Of a stretch of DNA of 51,765 nucleotides, positions 30,281 to 38,796 are shown in pieces. Every line of letters begins with the position of its first letter. Positions within the stretch are counted from its first letter, which is position 1. The stretch is from positions 1 to 51,765 of IMG/VR virus record IMGVR_UViG_3300009788_000125. One strand, written 5' to 3'. This DNA comes from a virus. Under the pieces are notes generated by a model. That model had not been told where the DNA came from, searched no databases, and worked only from the letters and a program-made list of their open reading frames with translations. A program made the translations under genes and the position numbers.

Positions 30281-31773
30281 CCGACCAGATCCCGATGGAG
30301 CTGCTCGGCCACCAGGAGGAGTTCCTGTTTGCCAAGGAGTACGCCGTCGCGTTGGTGACCGGCCTCGGCGGCGGCAAGACCTGGATCGGGACCCACTACG
30401 CCGAGACCAAGGCGCTCGCCAACCCCGGCGTCAAGGGCCTGGTGTTCGCCAACACCTACAAGCAGCTCCGCGGCGCCACGGTCGACAGGCTGATCCAGCA
30501 CCTCGAGGAACACGGCGTCCGCTACGACTTCAACCGTAGCGAGATGCTCCTGACGCTCGAAAAGGAGTGCCAGATCTTCCTGCGGTCGATGGAGAACTAT
30601 GACGACATCCGAGGCATCGAATTCGGATGGGCATACGGCGACGAGGTCCGCGACATGGTCGAGGAAGCCATCGACGTGGTCGTTGGTCGGCTCCGCGACA
30701 AGCGATGCGACGCCATCCAGCTCCGCCTCACCACGACGCCGGCAGGGCTCAACTGGATCTATGAGCGGTTCGTGGTCAAGGTCGCTGCGGCGCAGAAGGC
30801 CCTGCACGAAGCCGGTGGCGACATCGAGAAGGTGTCACGCAGCATCCGTCGTTACCTGAGCTACCGGCTGATCCATGCGTCGAGCTTCGAGAACCCGCAC
30901 CTGCCGGAAGACTACCTGCTCACCCTCGACACCTACGACCCGCAGCTACGCAAGCAAGAGGCGCTCGGCCTGTTCGTGAACGTGTACGCCGGCAACGCCT
31001 ACAAGAGTTTCAGCCGCGAGCACAACGTGCGGCCGTGCCCGTATGACCCGCTGCTCCCGATCCGGATCTGCTTCGACTTCAACGCCAGCTACCCCGCACC
31101 GATGGGCTGCAATATCGGCCAGGTCCACGGCAGCGAAGCGTGGATGGTCGACGAAATCAGTATCCAAGGCGGCACCACCCCGCAGGTCATCGAGGAATTC
31201 ATTCGGCGCTACGGGGACACGGGGATCGACCACCGGGCACCGATCAAGGTGTACGGCGACGCCACGAGCAAGCGCCTGTCCACACAGACCGGCAAGAGCG
31301 ACTACAGCATCATCATGCAGGGTCTCCGCGAGAAGTTTGAGTATGTCGAGCTGATGGTGCGCAAGAAGAGCAACCCCCTGGTCGTCGATCGGGTGGCGTC
31401 CACCAACGCCAGGCTCTGCGACGGCAAGAGGCGTCGCCGGCTGTTTGCTGATCCGAAATGCGTCGAGCTAATTGCAGATTGGGAGCGCGTCACCTGGAAG
31501 CCTGGAGTGCGGCAGCTCGAGAAGGGGAACGCCCTCCGCACGCACCACAGCGACGCCACCGACTACTTCGTCCATGAGGAATGGCCGCTGCTGATGGGGG
31601 GCACGGCGGGTGTCAACAGCAGGGGATCCGGCAGCAGCGCCATGCGGGTTCATAGCCAGCAGCGCCGTGGTAGCATCGCCATCAACCAGAGCCGCGTGCC
31701 GATCAACACGGGCCGGCGCCTGTCGCTCCGCACCGGACTAGGAGAGTCGAGATGCCGAAACGTATCCCGCTAA
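30277..31773 (+). CDS. terL: terminase large subunit
   Basis: A 498-residue packaging motor and nuclease. ATPase: Walker A GLGGGKT (29-35), Walker B-like GWAYGDEV (about 118-125), coupling TTTPAG. Nuclease (RNase H fold): CFDFNAS (about 264), VYGDATS (about 326) and HHSDATDYFVHE (about 424) supply the acidic metal ligands. The enzyme pumps DNA into proheads and cuts the concatemer. GTGA-coupled start at 30277; its last 22 bases overlap the portal gene. Length is normal. Confidence 0.92.
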   Translation: MTDQIPMELLGHQEEFLFAKEYAVALVTGLGGGKTWIGTHYAETKALANPGVKGLVFANTYKQLRGATVDRLIQHLEEHGVRYDFNRSEMLLTLEKECQIFLRSMENYDDIRGIEFGWAYGDEVRDMVEEAIDVVVGRLRDKRCDAIQLRLTTTPAGLNWIYERFVVKVAAAQKALHEAGGDIEKVSRSIRRYLSYRLIHASSFENPHLPEDYLLTLDTYDPQLRKQEALGLFVNVYAGNAYKSFSREHNVRPCPYDPLLPIRICFDFNASYPAPMGCNIGQVHGSEAWMVDEISIQGGTTPQVIEEFIRRYGDTGIDHRAPIKVYGDATSKRLSTQTGKSDYSIIMQGLREKFEYVELMVRKKSNPLVVDRVASTNARLCDGKRRRRLFADPKCVELIADWERVTWKPGVRQLEKGNALRTHHSDATDYFVHEEWPLLMGGTAGVNSRGSGSSAMRVHSQQRRGSIAINQSRVPINTGRRLSLRTGLGESRCRNVSR

Positions 31774-33434
31774 AAGAACGACCCGACCCGCGTTACGGCC
31801 AGAGCACTGCGCTCGCCAGGACGGGCGTCGTCTCACGGATGCGGCGCAAGCTTGTATCGGTCCTCGACAGGGGCGAGCACGAGCGCCATCTCGCCAGGAT
31901 ATATAGCAACGGCAGGAAGGTTGGCTACTCCGAGGCGCTCGACGACCCGTTCCGTATCGACCCCGACGCGTTCCTGCCGGCTCCCGATAACTCGGCGCTC
32001 TTTCGCAAGGCCGGAGCAACCGAGAGCGACAAAGACTACACGGCGCTACACCGCAACAAGCTGCGCAAGCTCAGCATCCGTGCCTACCACCTCAAGGCGA
32101 CGGCGCAGCACCTGGTGGAGCTGGCGAGCGACTTCATCATAGGCGAGGGCCTGTCGTTGAAGCCACGCGGCGATGACGAGAAAGACGAGAAGTTTGCCGA
32201 CTGGCTGAACAGCTACTGGAGCGACGAGGTGAACGGCCTGGAGATTCGGCACCCAGAGGAAATCACCACGCTCATGGTCGATGGGGAATTCGCCAAGACC
32301 ATCGAGAACATCGACATCGATGGCAAGATCACCTATGGCATGATCGAGTCGTTCCAGATTCGCGACGTGATCCAGGACCGTGCCAGGCGAGACATTGGCC
32401 TGCTGATCGAGAATCCCAAGGCACCCGAACAGCCACTGAACTTCGTCGTGATGAACTATCTGCCGAAGGACGTGACCGTCGGTATCGACCCCGAAGATGG
32501 CAAGGCCGTCGTGCGCCGGCCTGCACCAGATGGCAGCGAGCCGGTCGAGATTAAGATCGATGGGGCGTGCTTCTTTGCGGCTGTCGGTCGCATCGCTGGC
32601 GCACGCCGCGGCAAGCCCGATCTGGTTCCGCAGATAGACCTCATCGACCTGCAGGACGAGATCTTGTACCGCGTGGCTGACCGGGCCCGCATGCTCGCCG
32701 CGGCCGTCTACGACGTGACCGTGGATGGTGGTGACAAGGCAGCCATCGACCTGGCCATTTCCGACATGGGCCTCAACCGAGTTCCGGAGGCGCTGGAAAC
32801 CATCGGCCACAGCGACAGGGTCACCGTCAGTGTCTTGGCGCCGAAACTCGGCGTCGACCAGATCAGTCAGCTCGAGCGCATCATGCGCGTGATCATCTAC
32901 GGCACCCGTGGATACCCCGAGGCGTTCAGCGGCAGCGCCGAGGACAGCAACCGGGCGACGCTCGCGGAGCAGGGCAGCGTGCCGGCCAGGCGGCTGCGGC
33001 GCCGGCAGAAAGCGATCCTCAACTTCTACGTGCTCATGATCCGACACGCCATTCGCACCGCCATCGCAGCGAGCCAGCTCCCGGCCAAGGCCGAGGGCAA
33101 GGAGTACGAGTTCGATATCGTGGCTCCCGAGATTGGCACCCGCGACAAGGCTGCGCAGAACGCCGCTATCCAGTCGCTGTCGCAGGCGCTCACGGCGCTC
33201 GCTGGCGACAAGAGCATCACGCTCGAACTCAAGAACAGCGTCGCGGTGCAGGCTCTGCGGGACGCGGGGTTCACGGTCGACCCATCCATCAGTGGCGTCG
33301 ACGAGAAGCGGATCGAGGAACAGAAGGTCGAGGCAGAGCAGATGTTCGCCGGCACGGGTGGCGGCAGCGCAAAGGACGAGGACAAGAACGCATCGGCCAA
33401 CTTCCAGAGGAAGGTGAGTGCCGGCAATGCCTGA
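31752..33434 (+). CDS. portal protein
   Basis: A 560-residue protein that would form the dodecameric ring through which DNA enters and leaves the head. Its place after the large terminase, its length and the pattern (KATAQHLVELASDFIIGEGL early; DEILYRVADRARMLAAAVYD; APKLGVDQISQLERIMRVII; EAFSGSAEDSNRATLAEQGS) fit phage portal proteins. The C-terminal 100 residues are helical and polar. ATG at 31752 follows GGAGAG. Confidence 0.88.
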   Translation: MPKRIPLKERPDPRYGQSTALARTGVVSRMRRKLVSVLDRGEHERHLARIYSNGRKVGYSEALDDPFRIDPDAFLPAPDNSALFRKAGATESDKDYTALHRNKLRKLSIRAYHLKATAQHLVELASDFIIGEGLSLKPRGDDEKDEKFADWLNSYWSDEVNGLEIRHPEEITTLMVDGEFAKTIENIDIDGKITYGMIESFQIRDVIQDRARRDIGLLIENPKAPEQPLNFVVMNYLPKDVTVGIDPEDGKAVVRRPAPDGSEPVEIKIDGACFFAAVGRIAGARRGKPDLVPQIDLIDLQDEILYRVADRARMLAAAVYDVTVDGGDKAAIDLAISDMGLNRVPEALETIGHSDRVTVSVLAPKLGVDQISQLERIMRVIIYGTRGYPEAFSGSAEDSNRATLAEQGSVPARRLRRRQKAILNFYVLMIRHAIRTAIAASQLPAKAEGKEYEFDIVAPEIGTRDKAAQNAAIQSLSQALTALAGDKSITLELKNSVAVQALRDAGFTVDPSISGVDEKRIEEQKVEAEQMFAGTGGGSAKDEDKNASANFQRKVSAGNA

Positions 33435-33738
33435 CGATAAGAGCATGAAGGTCGCAGGCACGGTGGTCGCCCTGCTGTTGGCGGGAGCGATGGGGCTCGC
33501 CGGCTGGTCGCTTGCCAGGACAGAGAAGCTACTGATGGCCAACGTGGGCACGCAGGCGGCACTGAAATCGATCGACGAGAAACTGGAAACACTGGCCAGC
33601 GACGACGACATGGACAAGCGCCTGTATGAGCAGGCGAAGCTGGACACCTGGGCGAAGGACCAGATCAACCGGGTGCGTTACGAGATCCGGGCGCTGCACG
33701 CGGACTGCGACCTGCCACCAGTGACATGGCCGGATTAA
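33427..33738 (+). CDS. small membrane protein with coiled coil in head module
   Basis: A 103-residue protein with one N-terminal membrane span (KVAGTVVALLLAGAMGLAGW) and a charged helix (about 35-85). It lies between portal and MuF-like genes, an unusual place for membrane proteins. ATG 33427 is preferred; a GTG at 33418 is possible. Possible second holin, spanin-like or superinfection-exclusion protein. Confidence 0.65.
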   Translation: MPDDKSMKVAGTVVALLLAGAMGLAGWSLARTEKLLMANVGTQAALKSIDEKLETLASDDDMDKRLYEQAKLDTWAKDQINRVRYEIRALHADCDLPPVTWPD

Positions 33739-33920
33739 GCCCGCCAGAACAGCCCGAGATTCCCGACGGCAGCAAGACGATCCAGGCGCTGGACCAGAGC
33801 AACACGATGGGCTGGATCCGGCGCAAGGCCGACGAACTGGACGCCAACGTGATCCTGGGCGCCGTGTTCGTCCTGGTGCTCGCAACGATCATCGCATGGG
33901 GCGCACGGCGACGGAGGTAG
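33726..33920 (+). CDS. small C-terminally anchored membrane protein
   Basis: A 64-residue protein with a polar N-terminus (SPPEQPEIPDGSKTIQALDQ) and a C-terminal span (ANVILGAVFVLVLATIIAW) ending in basic residues. It overlaps the previous membrane-protein gene by 13 bases, and the two probably act together. Function unknown. Confidence 0.65.
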   Translation: MAGLSPPEQPEIPDGSKTIQALDQSNTMGWIRRKADELDANVILGAVFVLVLATIIAWGARRRR

Positions 33921-33921
33921 C

Positions 33922-35328
33922 GTGCCGGCAACAGCCAAGGAGGTCGACGCCGCAGTCGCTGCATCCCTGGCGATCATGCGGGAGAGTCGGCGCCTGCTCA
34001 GAGAACAGCGCCGCGGGATTGTCAGGCGGTTCGAGCAGTTCCGGTTGCTGCTTGCCGACCTCACCGGGCCGACGCAATTCAGCGTCGAGCACCTCGCGTC
34101 GTTGCAGGCCAGCATCGACCAGGCCGTGGCACAGCTCACCAGGAACCTCCAGATCGAACTCAGGGCCGGCACGGAAGGGATGGCGCTGCTCGGCACGCAA
34201 TCCGTCATCGAGCCCGTCGCCGGGCTGAGTACCTTCGCGAAACTCCAGCTCGTAGACATCGCCAGGATCAGCGCACCGACAGTGGCGGTCAGCTTGAAGT
34301 TCAGCGCCGACCTGGTGCAGAAGATCACGAGCACCGTGCGAGCCGATATCAATGGCATCATCATGCGGAGCGTGGTGGGTGCCGACTTCGGACAGGGCGA
34401 GCAGGCGATACGAGGGGTGCTCACCAGGAACGGCATGCTCACCTACCAGACGCGTGCCGAGGCGATCTTCCGCACCGAGACCATGCGGGTCGGGAGCATG
34501 GCCAACGACGTGGCAGCCGATGCCCTTATCGACGCGGGCGCCGACCTGATCAAGATGTGGCGCTGGTCGGGGCAGAGCCGGCCGGGGCATGCCGCGATCG
34601 ACGGCCAGCTCCGCGAGCAGCACGAGATGTTCAACATGCCGACGGATCCGCACCAGACGAGCCTCAAGACCAACCCGACCGACTTCAACAAGGGCGAGCG
34701 GGCGAAGTGGCCTCGCTGGCCGGCGCTGAGTGCCGCGAACGGGATCAACTGCGGCTGCCAGGTGATCTGGCTCGAGCGGGAGGTGGCCCGGCGCATGGCA
34801 TCGAGGCAGGGCAGCACGCGCACGTTCGAGCGGGCGAGGCCCAGAACGGCAGCCAGTGGAGCGATCGTGGACCAGCGTGCACCGGGCGCACCCTCGACGC
34901 TGATCATTCCCCCCATCCTGGCGCCGGCACAGGTCCTGGCGTTCACCGGGCCGCAATCGGTAGCAGCCAGGGCCGCAGCCAGCCAGGCCGACGAGCTGTC
35001 CGCGGTGGCCTCGGCCAAGGCACGGGAGGTGCTCCTGGCCGTCCAGACCGAAGCCAGGAAGCAGGCCGAGGCCCTCGCTGCCGAGATAGCCAAGCGGGAC
35101 GCGGCGCAGGCGAAGCTGAGCCTGGCGTTCACGCGGCAGCACGATCTGTCCGCCAAGGCGGTGCTGGCTGGCGACGAGGTCGCGGCGAAGGCGGCTCGTG
35201 TCAAGATAGGGGGATCGCTCGATGAGGCGCTCGCGGCTGGAGTTATCGACGACGGTGCGCGTCGTTCCATGCTGGCCGTATTCGACAGCCAGGTGGATCT
35301 GGCAGCGGCCAATCGATCCACAGGTTGA
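33922..35328 (+). CDS. MuF/SPP1 gp7-like minor head protein
   Basis: A 468-residue protein. Residues about 1-130 are helical. The MuF domain follows: RAEAIFRTETMRVGS (about 177-191), MWRWSGQSRPGHAAIDGQ (about 212-228) and NGINCGCQVIWL (about 272-283), the signature of phage Mu protein F and SPP1 gp7 minor head proteins, which sit at the portal and may travel with the DNA. The last 170 residues are Ala-rich helix. GTG start one base after the previous stop. Confidence 0.82.
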   Translation: MPATAKEVDAAVAASLAIMRESRRLLREQRRGIVRRFEQFRLLLADLTGPTQFSVEHLASLQASIDQAVAQLTRNLQIELRAGTEGMALLGTQSVIEPVAGLSTFAKLQLVDIARISAPTVAVSLKFSADLVQKITSTVRADINGIIMRSVVGADFGQGEQAIRGVLTRNGMLTYQTRAEAIFRTETMRVGSMANDVAADALIDAGADLIKMWRWSGQSRPGHAAIDGQLREQHEMFNMPTDPHQTSLKTNPTDFNKGERAKWPRWPALSAANGINCGCQVIWLEREVARRMASRQGSTRTFERARPRTAASGAIVDQRAPGAPSTLIIPPILAPAQVLAFTGPQSVAARAAASQADELSAVASAKAREVLLAVQTEARKQAEALAAEIAKRDAAQAKLSLAFTRQHDLSAKAVLAGDEVAAKAARVKIGGSLDEALAAGVIDDGARRSMLAVFDSQVDLAAANRSTG

Positions 35329-35356
35329 CATCGATGTGTGGCAGGACGTAACCTGC
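35325..35356 (+). other. possible promoter/hairpin upstream of capsid genes
   Basis: A perfect TTGACA at 35325-35330 is followed by a poor -10 (TAACCT, 18-bp spacing). A small perfect inverted repeat GCAGG-ACGTAA-CCTGC occupies 35341-35356. Either could serve the 35373 gene; neither is convincing as a promoter. Confidence 0.3.
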
Positions 35357-35372
35357 AAGGGACGGAGGAATC

Positions 35373-35990
35373 ATGGGTCCAGGAACAGCAGCGGCAGCAG
35401 ACGTGCAATCGAATGCGCCGGAAGCCACCCCGAGCGTTCCCCATATCCCCGAGCTACAAGACGGCACGCCGAAGTATCGCAAGATCGGTGTCGAGCGAAT
35501 CAGCATGCACGGCATGCCTCGGAACTTCCCCGTCGAAAACATTCCCGACGAGGGAGAGGCTGCGGTCATCCACCGAGCCCTGGTCAAGTTCATGACCAAG
35601 GCGAAGCTGGAGATGACGGTCTCGACCAGGGATTACGTCACCGACCGGCATGGCAAGCGTAAGATCAGGCGCATCCGCACCGCCCGGCCGGCGACCCTCG
35701 ACGACGTGCTCGGGGCGACGCTGCACTTCGCATCGATGTCGGGGGCTCGCTACGGAAGGGACGACGTACACATCTCCTTCACCCTCGACGACGGTCAGAA
35801 TTTCGAGATCACTGTCGATGGCAAGCCGAAGCACACCTGCATCTTTTGTGGCGGGCACCAGATGCCGCAGAAGCTGAGCAGGGAGCGGGGTAACTTCCAT
35901 CAGGCGTGCCTCGCGGCGGCCGAGCTGGAAGAGCAACACAAGGAAGTGGCGATCCGAGACAAGGCGTTCGCCAAGGCCAAGTACCAGTAA
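35373..35990 (+). CDS. hypothetical head-module protein with Cys/His site
   Basis: A 205-residue protein. Residues about 40-150 are mixed strands and helices. Residues about 152-176 carry CIFCGGHQ...FHQAC, a likely zinc site. Strong GGACGGAGGAATC before ATG 35373. Lies between the MuF-like gene and the capsid polyprotein gene; possibly a scaffold accessory. Not recognised. Confidence 0.68.
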   Translation: MGPGTAAAADVQSNAPEATPSVPHIPELQDGTPKYRKIGVERISMHGMPRNFPVENIPDEGEAAVIHRALVKFMTKAKLEMTVSTRDYVTDRHGKRKIRRIRTARPATLDDVLGATLHFASMSGARYGRDDVHISFTLDDGQNFEITVDGKPKHTCIFCGGHQMPQKLSRERGNFHQACLAAAELEEQHKEVAIRDKAFAKAKYQ

Positions 35991-36017
35991 CCAAGGGGTA
36001 GGCGGGGGAACACCCCG

Positions 36018-38429
36018 ATGAAGTTCGATGTAGCCGCACAGTTCCTCGAGAGCGTTGGCGGCAAGATTCGGGTCACCATCATCAAGCAGGGGCGCAGCAC
36101 CAACGGCGTCAACTGGCACGAGAAGGCATGCCGCAAGGTGGCCGACCTGATGGAAGGCGTAGCCGTCCGTGCGACGGCATTCGATACCGGCAAGGTCTCG
36201 AAGTTTTTCAATCACTTCCGGCGCTATACGATGGCGTTCCCTTGGGAGATTCAGAGGCAGATCCCCAAGTCGTTCCCGAACACGATTGTCGGGCAGGTCA
36301 CCAATCCGGTCTACATCGAGAACGCCAACCCGCCACGAGTCGACGCCGACTTCGAGATGACCGAGGACGCTGGCTGGTTGCGCAACATCATCGAGCTTGG
36401 GTTTAAGGTCGGCACGCAATGCCTCGGCCTGAGCGTCGACATGAAGGACGACGGCAGCGGGCACAACGACGACCCGCATCCGAGTTTTGCTAATGGACTT
36501 GACGTGGTACAGTTTCCCGGAGCCGGAGGCGGCTTCACGGCGATCCTAGAATCCTGGGATGGCCATTTTTCTTCAAGGGGTGGTGGAGGAGCGGCGGTGG
36601 AATTCTATGAACTCATCTGCAAGGCGCTCCCGGATCGCAGGGACGAGATCGAGAAGCTGATTCCCGAGGACAAGCGGGACGGTCTGACCTTCGCCATCCT
36701 GGAGAGTGTGGCGCCGGATATCGCAACGGCGCTGCAGGGAACGATTCCCGACAACACCGCCAGCGGCAAGAGCGGCGAGGGCGAGAAGACCAAGGGCGGC
36801 GAGCCCGAGGACGCCGCGGCCAAGGTGGCGCTGCTCGAAGCGGCGCACGGCAAGGGCGAGCACAAGGACAAGAAGAAGCGCAAGGGGTTCATGGAGTCGG
36901 GCTGCACGCATTGCGTCGCAGCCGACACGGCCGAGAAGGCTGCCCTGGGCGCAGCTAAAGCGGTCAGTGATGACGCCAACGCACGGATCGACACCATGCT
37001 GCTCGAGAGCGCCCTCAAGGACGTCGACGTGGGCGACACCTTCAAGGGCATGCTGCGGGCGCAGTTCGCCGGGCAGCGGTTCGACCCGGTGGCGTTCGAC
37101 ACGGCGCTCGGGGCGGTCAAGAAGGGCATCGCCTCGATAGGTCGGTCGGCGGCGGCTCCAGAGCCTGCCTACCTTGAGAGCGTGCCGGGTGAAGGCACCT
37201 CGGGCGACAAGGTCGTCCAGGCTGTCGACGACATGCTCTCCGAGGCACCGGGCCACCTGGGACCGCGGGCGATCTACCAGATGATCACGGGCGATGTGCT
37301 CATGCAGGGCCGCAAGCACTACCTGGCGTCGCTGCAGGGCAAGGCCAGCCTGGGGCTCCTGGAGAGCATCGACTTCGAGAAGCACAGTCCGTCCGTGATG
37401 GAGCGGGTCGCACGCGCTGGCAGCGCCGGCTACCTGGAAGCGATCATCTCCACCGGGTGGACCGGCCTGGTCACCGACCGCATGAACAAGCGGCTGGCGA
37501 AGCTGTACCGCGAGAGCAACCTCACCGATCACCTGATCTTCACCAAGGTCACGACGGTCAGCGACTTTAAGGTCCACCGTCGCGAGAAGTACGGTGAGTA
37601 CAACGACCTGAGCACCGTCGCTCAGGACGCCCTGTACTCGGGTGTGGCTCTCACCAGCCCGTCCGAGGACACGGAAGCCACCCTGCAGCTCGTCAAGAAG
37701 GGTGGATTCGACACGATCACCTGGGAAGCCGTTGTCGACGACGACCTGGGTGCGTTCACGCGGATCCCGAATCTCGCTGCGAAGGCTGCACGGCGCACCG
37801 AGTACAAGGCCGCGATGGACATCCTCGGCGGCAACGCCGCTATCTACACCACGAACAACCTGTTCGACGACACCAACCACGGCAACCTGCAGGCCCTGGC
37901 GTTGTCGGAGTCGACCCTCTGGGCGGCTCGCCGGAAGATGCGCGTCCAGCAGGACATCGACAGTCGCTTCGAGCTGGACCTGCGGCCTCGGTACGTGGTG
38001 CACGGCGTGGATGTCACCGAACTCGTCAACATCCTGGTCGCCTCGATGAACCGGCCGGGCTCGTTCCAGCCGGCAGCCGGGTTCGACGGGACGGCGAACA
38101 TCACCACGCAGGTCTCGACGGTGACGGCGGCGACGGCGGCGGTCAGCAACCCGAACGGCGAGCCGAACATCAACCAGCAGCGTGGCCTCATCCCCATCGA
38201 GGTTCCCTACTGGTCGGACTCGGATCGGGTCATTGTCCTGGCCGACGGCGCCGACGTCGAGTACCTCGAGATGATCAAGCTCGTGGGTCACGAGGACCCG
38301 GAGCTGTTCGTCCAGGACGTTCCCAACGTGGGGTCGTTCTTCGACCGCGACCGGATCACCTACAAGGTGCGCCACATCTACGATGTGGATGTCATCGACT
38401 ACCGAGGGTTCCAGGGAATCATTCCTTAA
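36018..38429 (+). CDS. prohead protease-scaffold-major capsid polyprotein
   Basis: An 803-residue fusion. Residues about 1-180 match capsid maturation proteases: KIRVTIIKQGRSTNGVNWHE, GQVTNPVYIENANPPRVDADF, EDAGWLRNIIELGFKVGTQ, LGLSVDMKDDG and DVVQFPGAGGGFTAILES. Residues about 195-470 are charged, helical and scaffold-like. Residues about 480-803 look like a Mu gpT-type major capsid protein (MNKRLAKLYRESNLTDHLIF, KYGEYNDLSTVAQDALYSG, YKVRHIYDVDVIDYRG). Nine [FILMY]-[LM]-E-[SA] motifs, with E at 11, 178, 229, 274, 293, 330, 387, 449 and 474, lie outside the capsid core and may be cleavage sites. An internal GTG start lies at 36597. Cutting at 474 would free a 329-residue capsid protein. Confidence 0.83.
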   Translation: MKFDVAAQFLESVGGKIRVTIIKQGRSTNGVNWHEKACRKVADLMEGVAVRATAFDTGKVSKFFNHFRRYTMAFPWEIQRQIPKSFPNTIVGQVTNPVYIENANPPRVDADFEMTEDAGWLRNIIELGFKVGTQCLGLSVDMKDDGSGHNDDPHPSFANGLDVVQFPGAGGGFTAILESWDGHFSSRGGGGAAVEFYELICKALPDRRDEIEKLIPEDKRDGLTFAILESVAPDIATALQGTIPDNTASGKSGEGEKTKGGEPEDAAAKVALLEAAHGKGEHKDKKKRKGFMESGCTHCVAADTAEKAALGAAKAVSDDANARIDTMLLESALKDVDVGDTFKGMLRAQFAGQRFDPVAFDTALGAVKKGIASIGRSAAAPEPAYLESVPGEGTSGDKVVQAVDDMLSEAPGHLGPRAIYQMITGDVLMQGRKHYLASLQGKASLGLLESIDFEKHSPSVMERVARAGSAGYLEAIISTGWTGLVTDRMNKRLAKLYRESNLTDHLIFTKVTTVSDFKVHRREKYGEYNDLSTVAQDALYSGVALTSPSEDTEATLQLVKKGGFDTITWEAVVDDDLGAFTRIPNLAAKAARRTEYKAAMDILGGNAAIYTTNNLFDDTNHGNLQALALSESTLWAARRKMRVQQDIDSRFELDLRPRYVVHGVDVTELVNILVASMNRPGSFQPAAGFDGTANITTQVSTVTAATAAVSNPNGEPNINQQRGLIPIEVPYWSDSDRVIVLADGADVEYLEMIKLVGHEDPELFVQDVPNVGSFFDRDRITYKVRHIYDVDVIDYRGFQGIIP
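36585..36599 (+). promoter_or_regulatory. internal ribosome binding site and in-frame GTG start
   Basis: GGAGGA (36585-36590) lies six bases before an in-frame GTG (36597-36599), residue 194 of the polyprotein. Initiation here would give a 610-residue scaffold-capsid protein without the protease, like nested scaffold genes in other phages. Confidence 0.6.
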
Positions 38430-38458
38430 CCCAACGGGGAACCGCACGCGATGTCAAC

Positions 38459-38494
38459 GGGGCGGTGGGCGGGATAGCCCGCCGCCCCTCTTTT
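38459..38494 (+). terminator. strong rho-independent terminator after capsid gene
   Basis: GGGGCGG...GGCGGG pairs with GCCCGCC...GCCCC around a short ATA loop, followed by TCTTTTT. The next gene starts at 38508 with no room for a promoter, so downstream tail genes depend on read-through. Confidence 0.88.
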
Positions 38495-38507
38495 TCATGG
38501 AGGCGAC

Positions 38508-38795
38508 ATGCACGGACCAGCATCCCCGTTCGAGGTCACGGCGACGGGAAACTACGCAGGAGCCACCGAACTGGCGTCGGCAAACGGGATCCTCTACGGC
38601 ATCACGGTCTCCGGCACCGGGGCGACGTCGGCGGTGGTCAAGAGCGGTGGATCGGGGGGCACAACCGTTGCCACCCTGCGGGCCCTGGCAGGCGACAGCA
38701 AGCAGTACTCGTGGCCCGAGGGGATTGTGGTGACGCACCCGGTGCACGTCACGCTGACCGGCACGGGGGTGGCCAGCACCGCGAGCATCGGCTGA
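38508..38795 (+). CDS. small beta-rich head decoration-like protein
   Basis: A 95-residue Gly/Thr/Ser-rich protein of short strands (ILYGITVSGTGATSAVVKSG, HVTLTGTGVAST). Size and place right after the capsid gene suggest a head decoration or head-fibre protein. GGAGG precedes ATG 38508. Confidence 0.65.
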   Translation: MHGPASPFEVTATGNYAGATELASANGILYGITVSGTGATSAVVKSGGSGGTTVATLRALAGDSKQYSWPEGIVVTHPVHVTLTGTGVASTASIG

Positions 38796-38796
38796 C

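Noticed and set aside
35325-35354. TTGACA promoter before the capsid genes
   Set aside because: The -35 is perfect but the -10 (TAACCT) is poor and the shared early block is absent. Listed only as a low-confidence site.
36573-38447. Minus-strand open frame of 624 codons opposite the capsid gene
   Set aside because: Opposite a clear capsid polyprotein; composition is Val/Arg/Asp-rich antisense noise, and no other minus-strand gene is supported.
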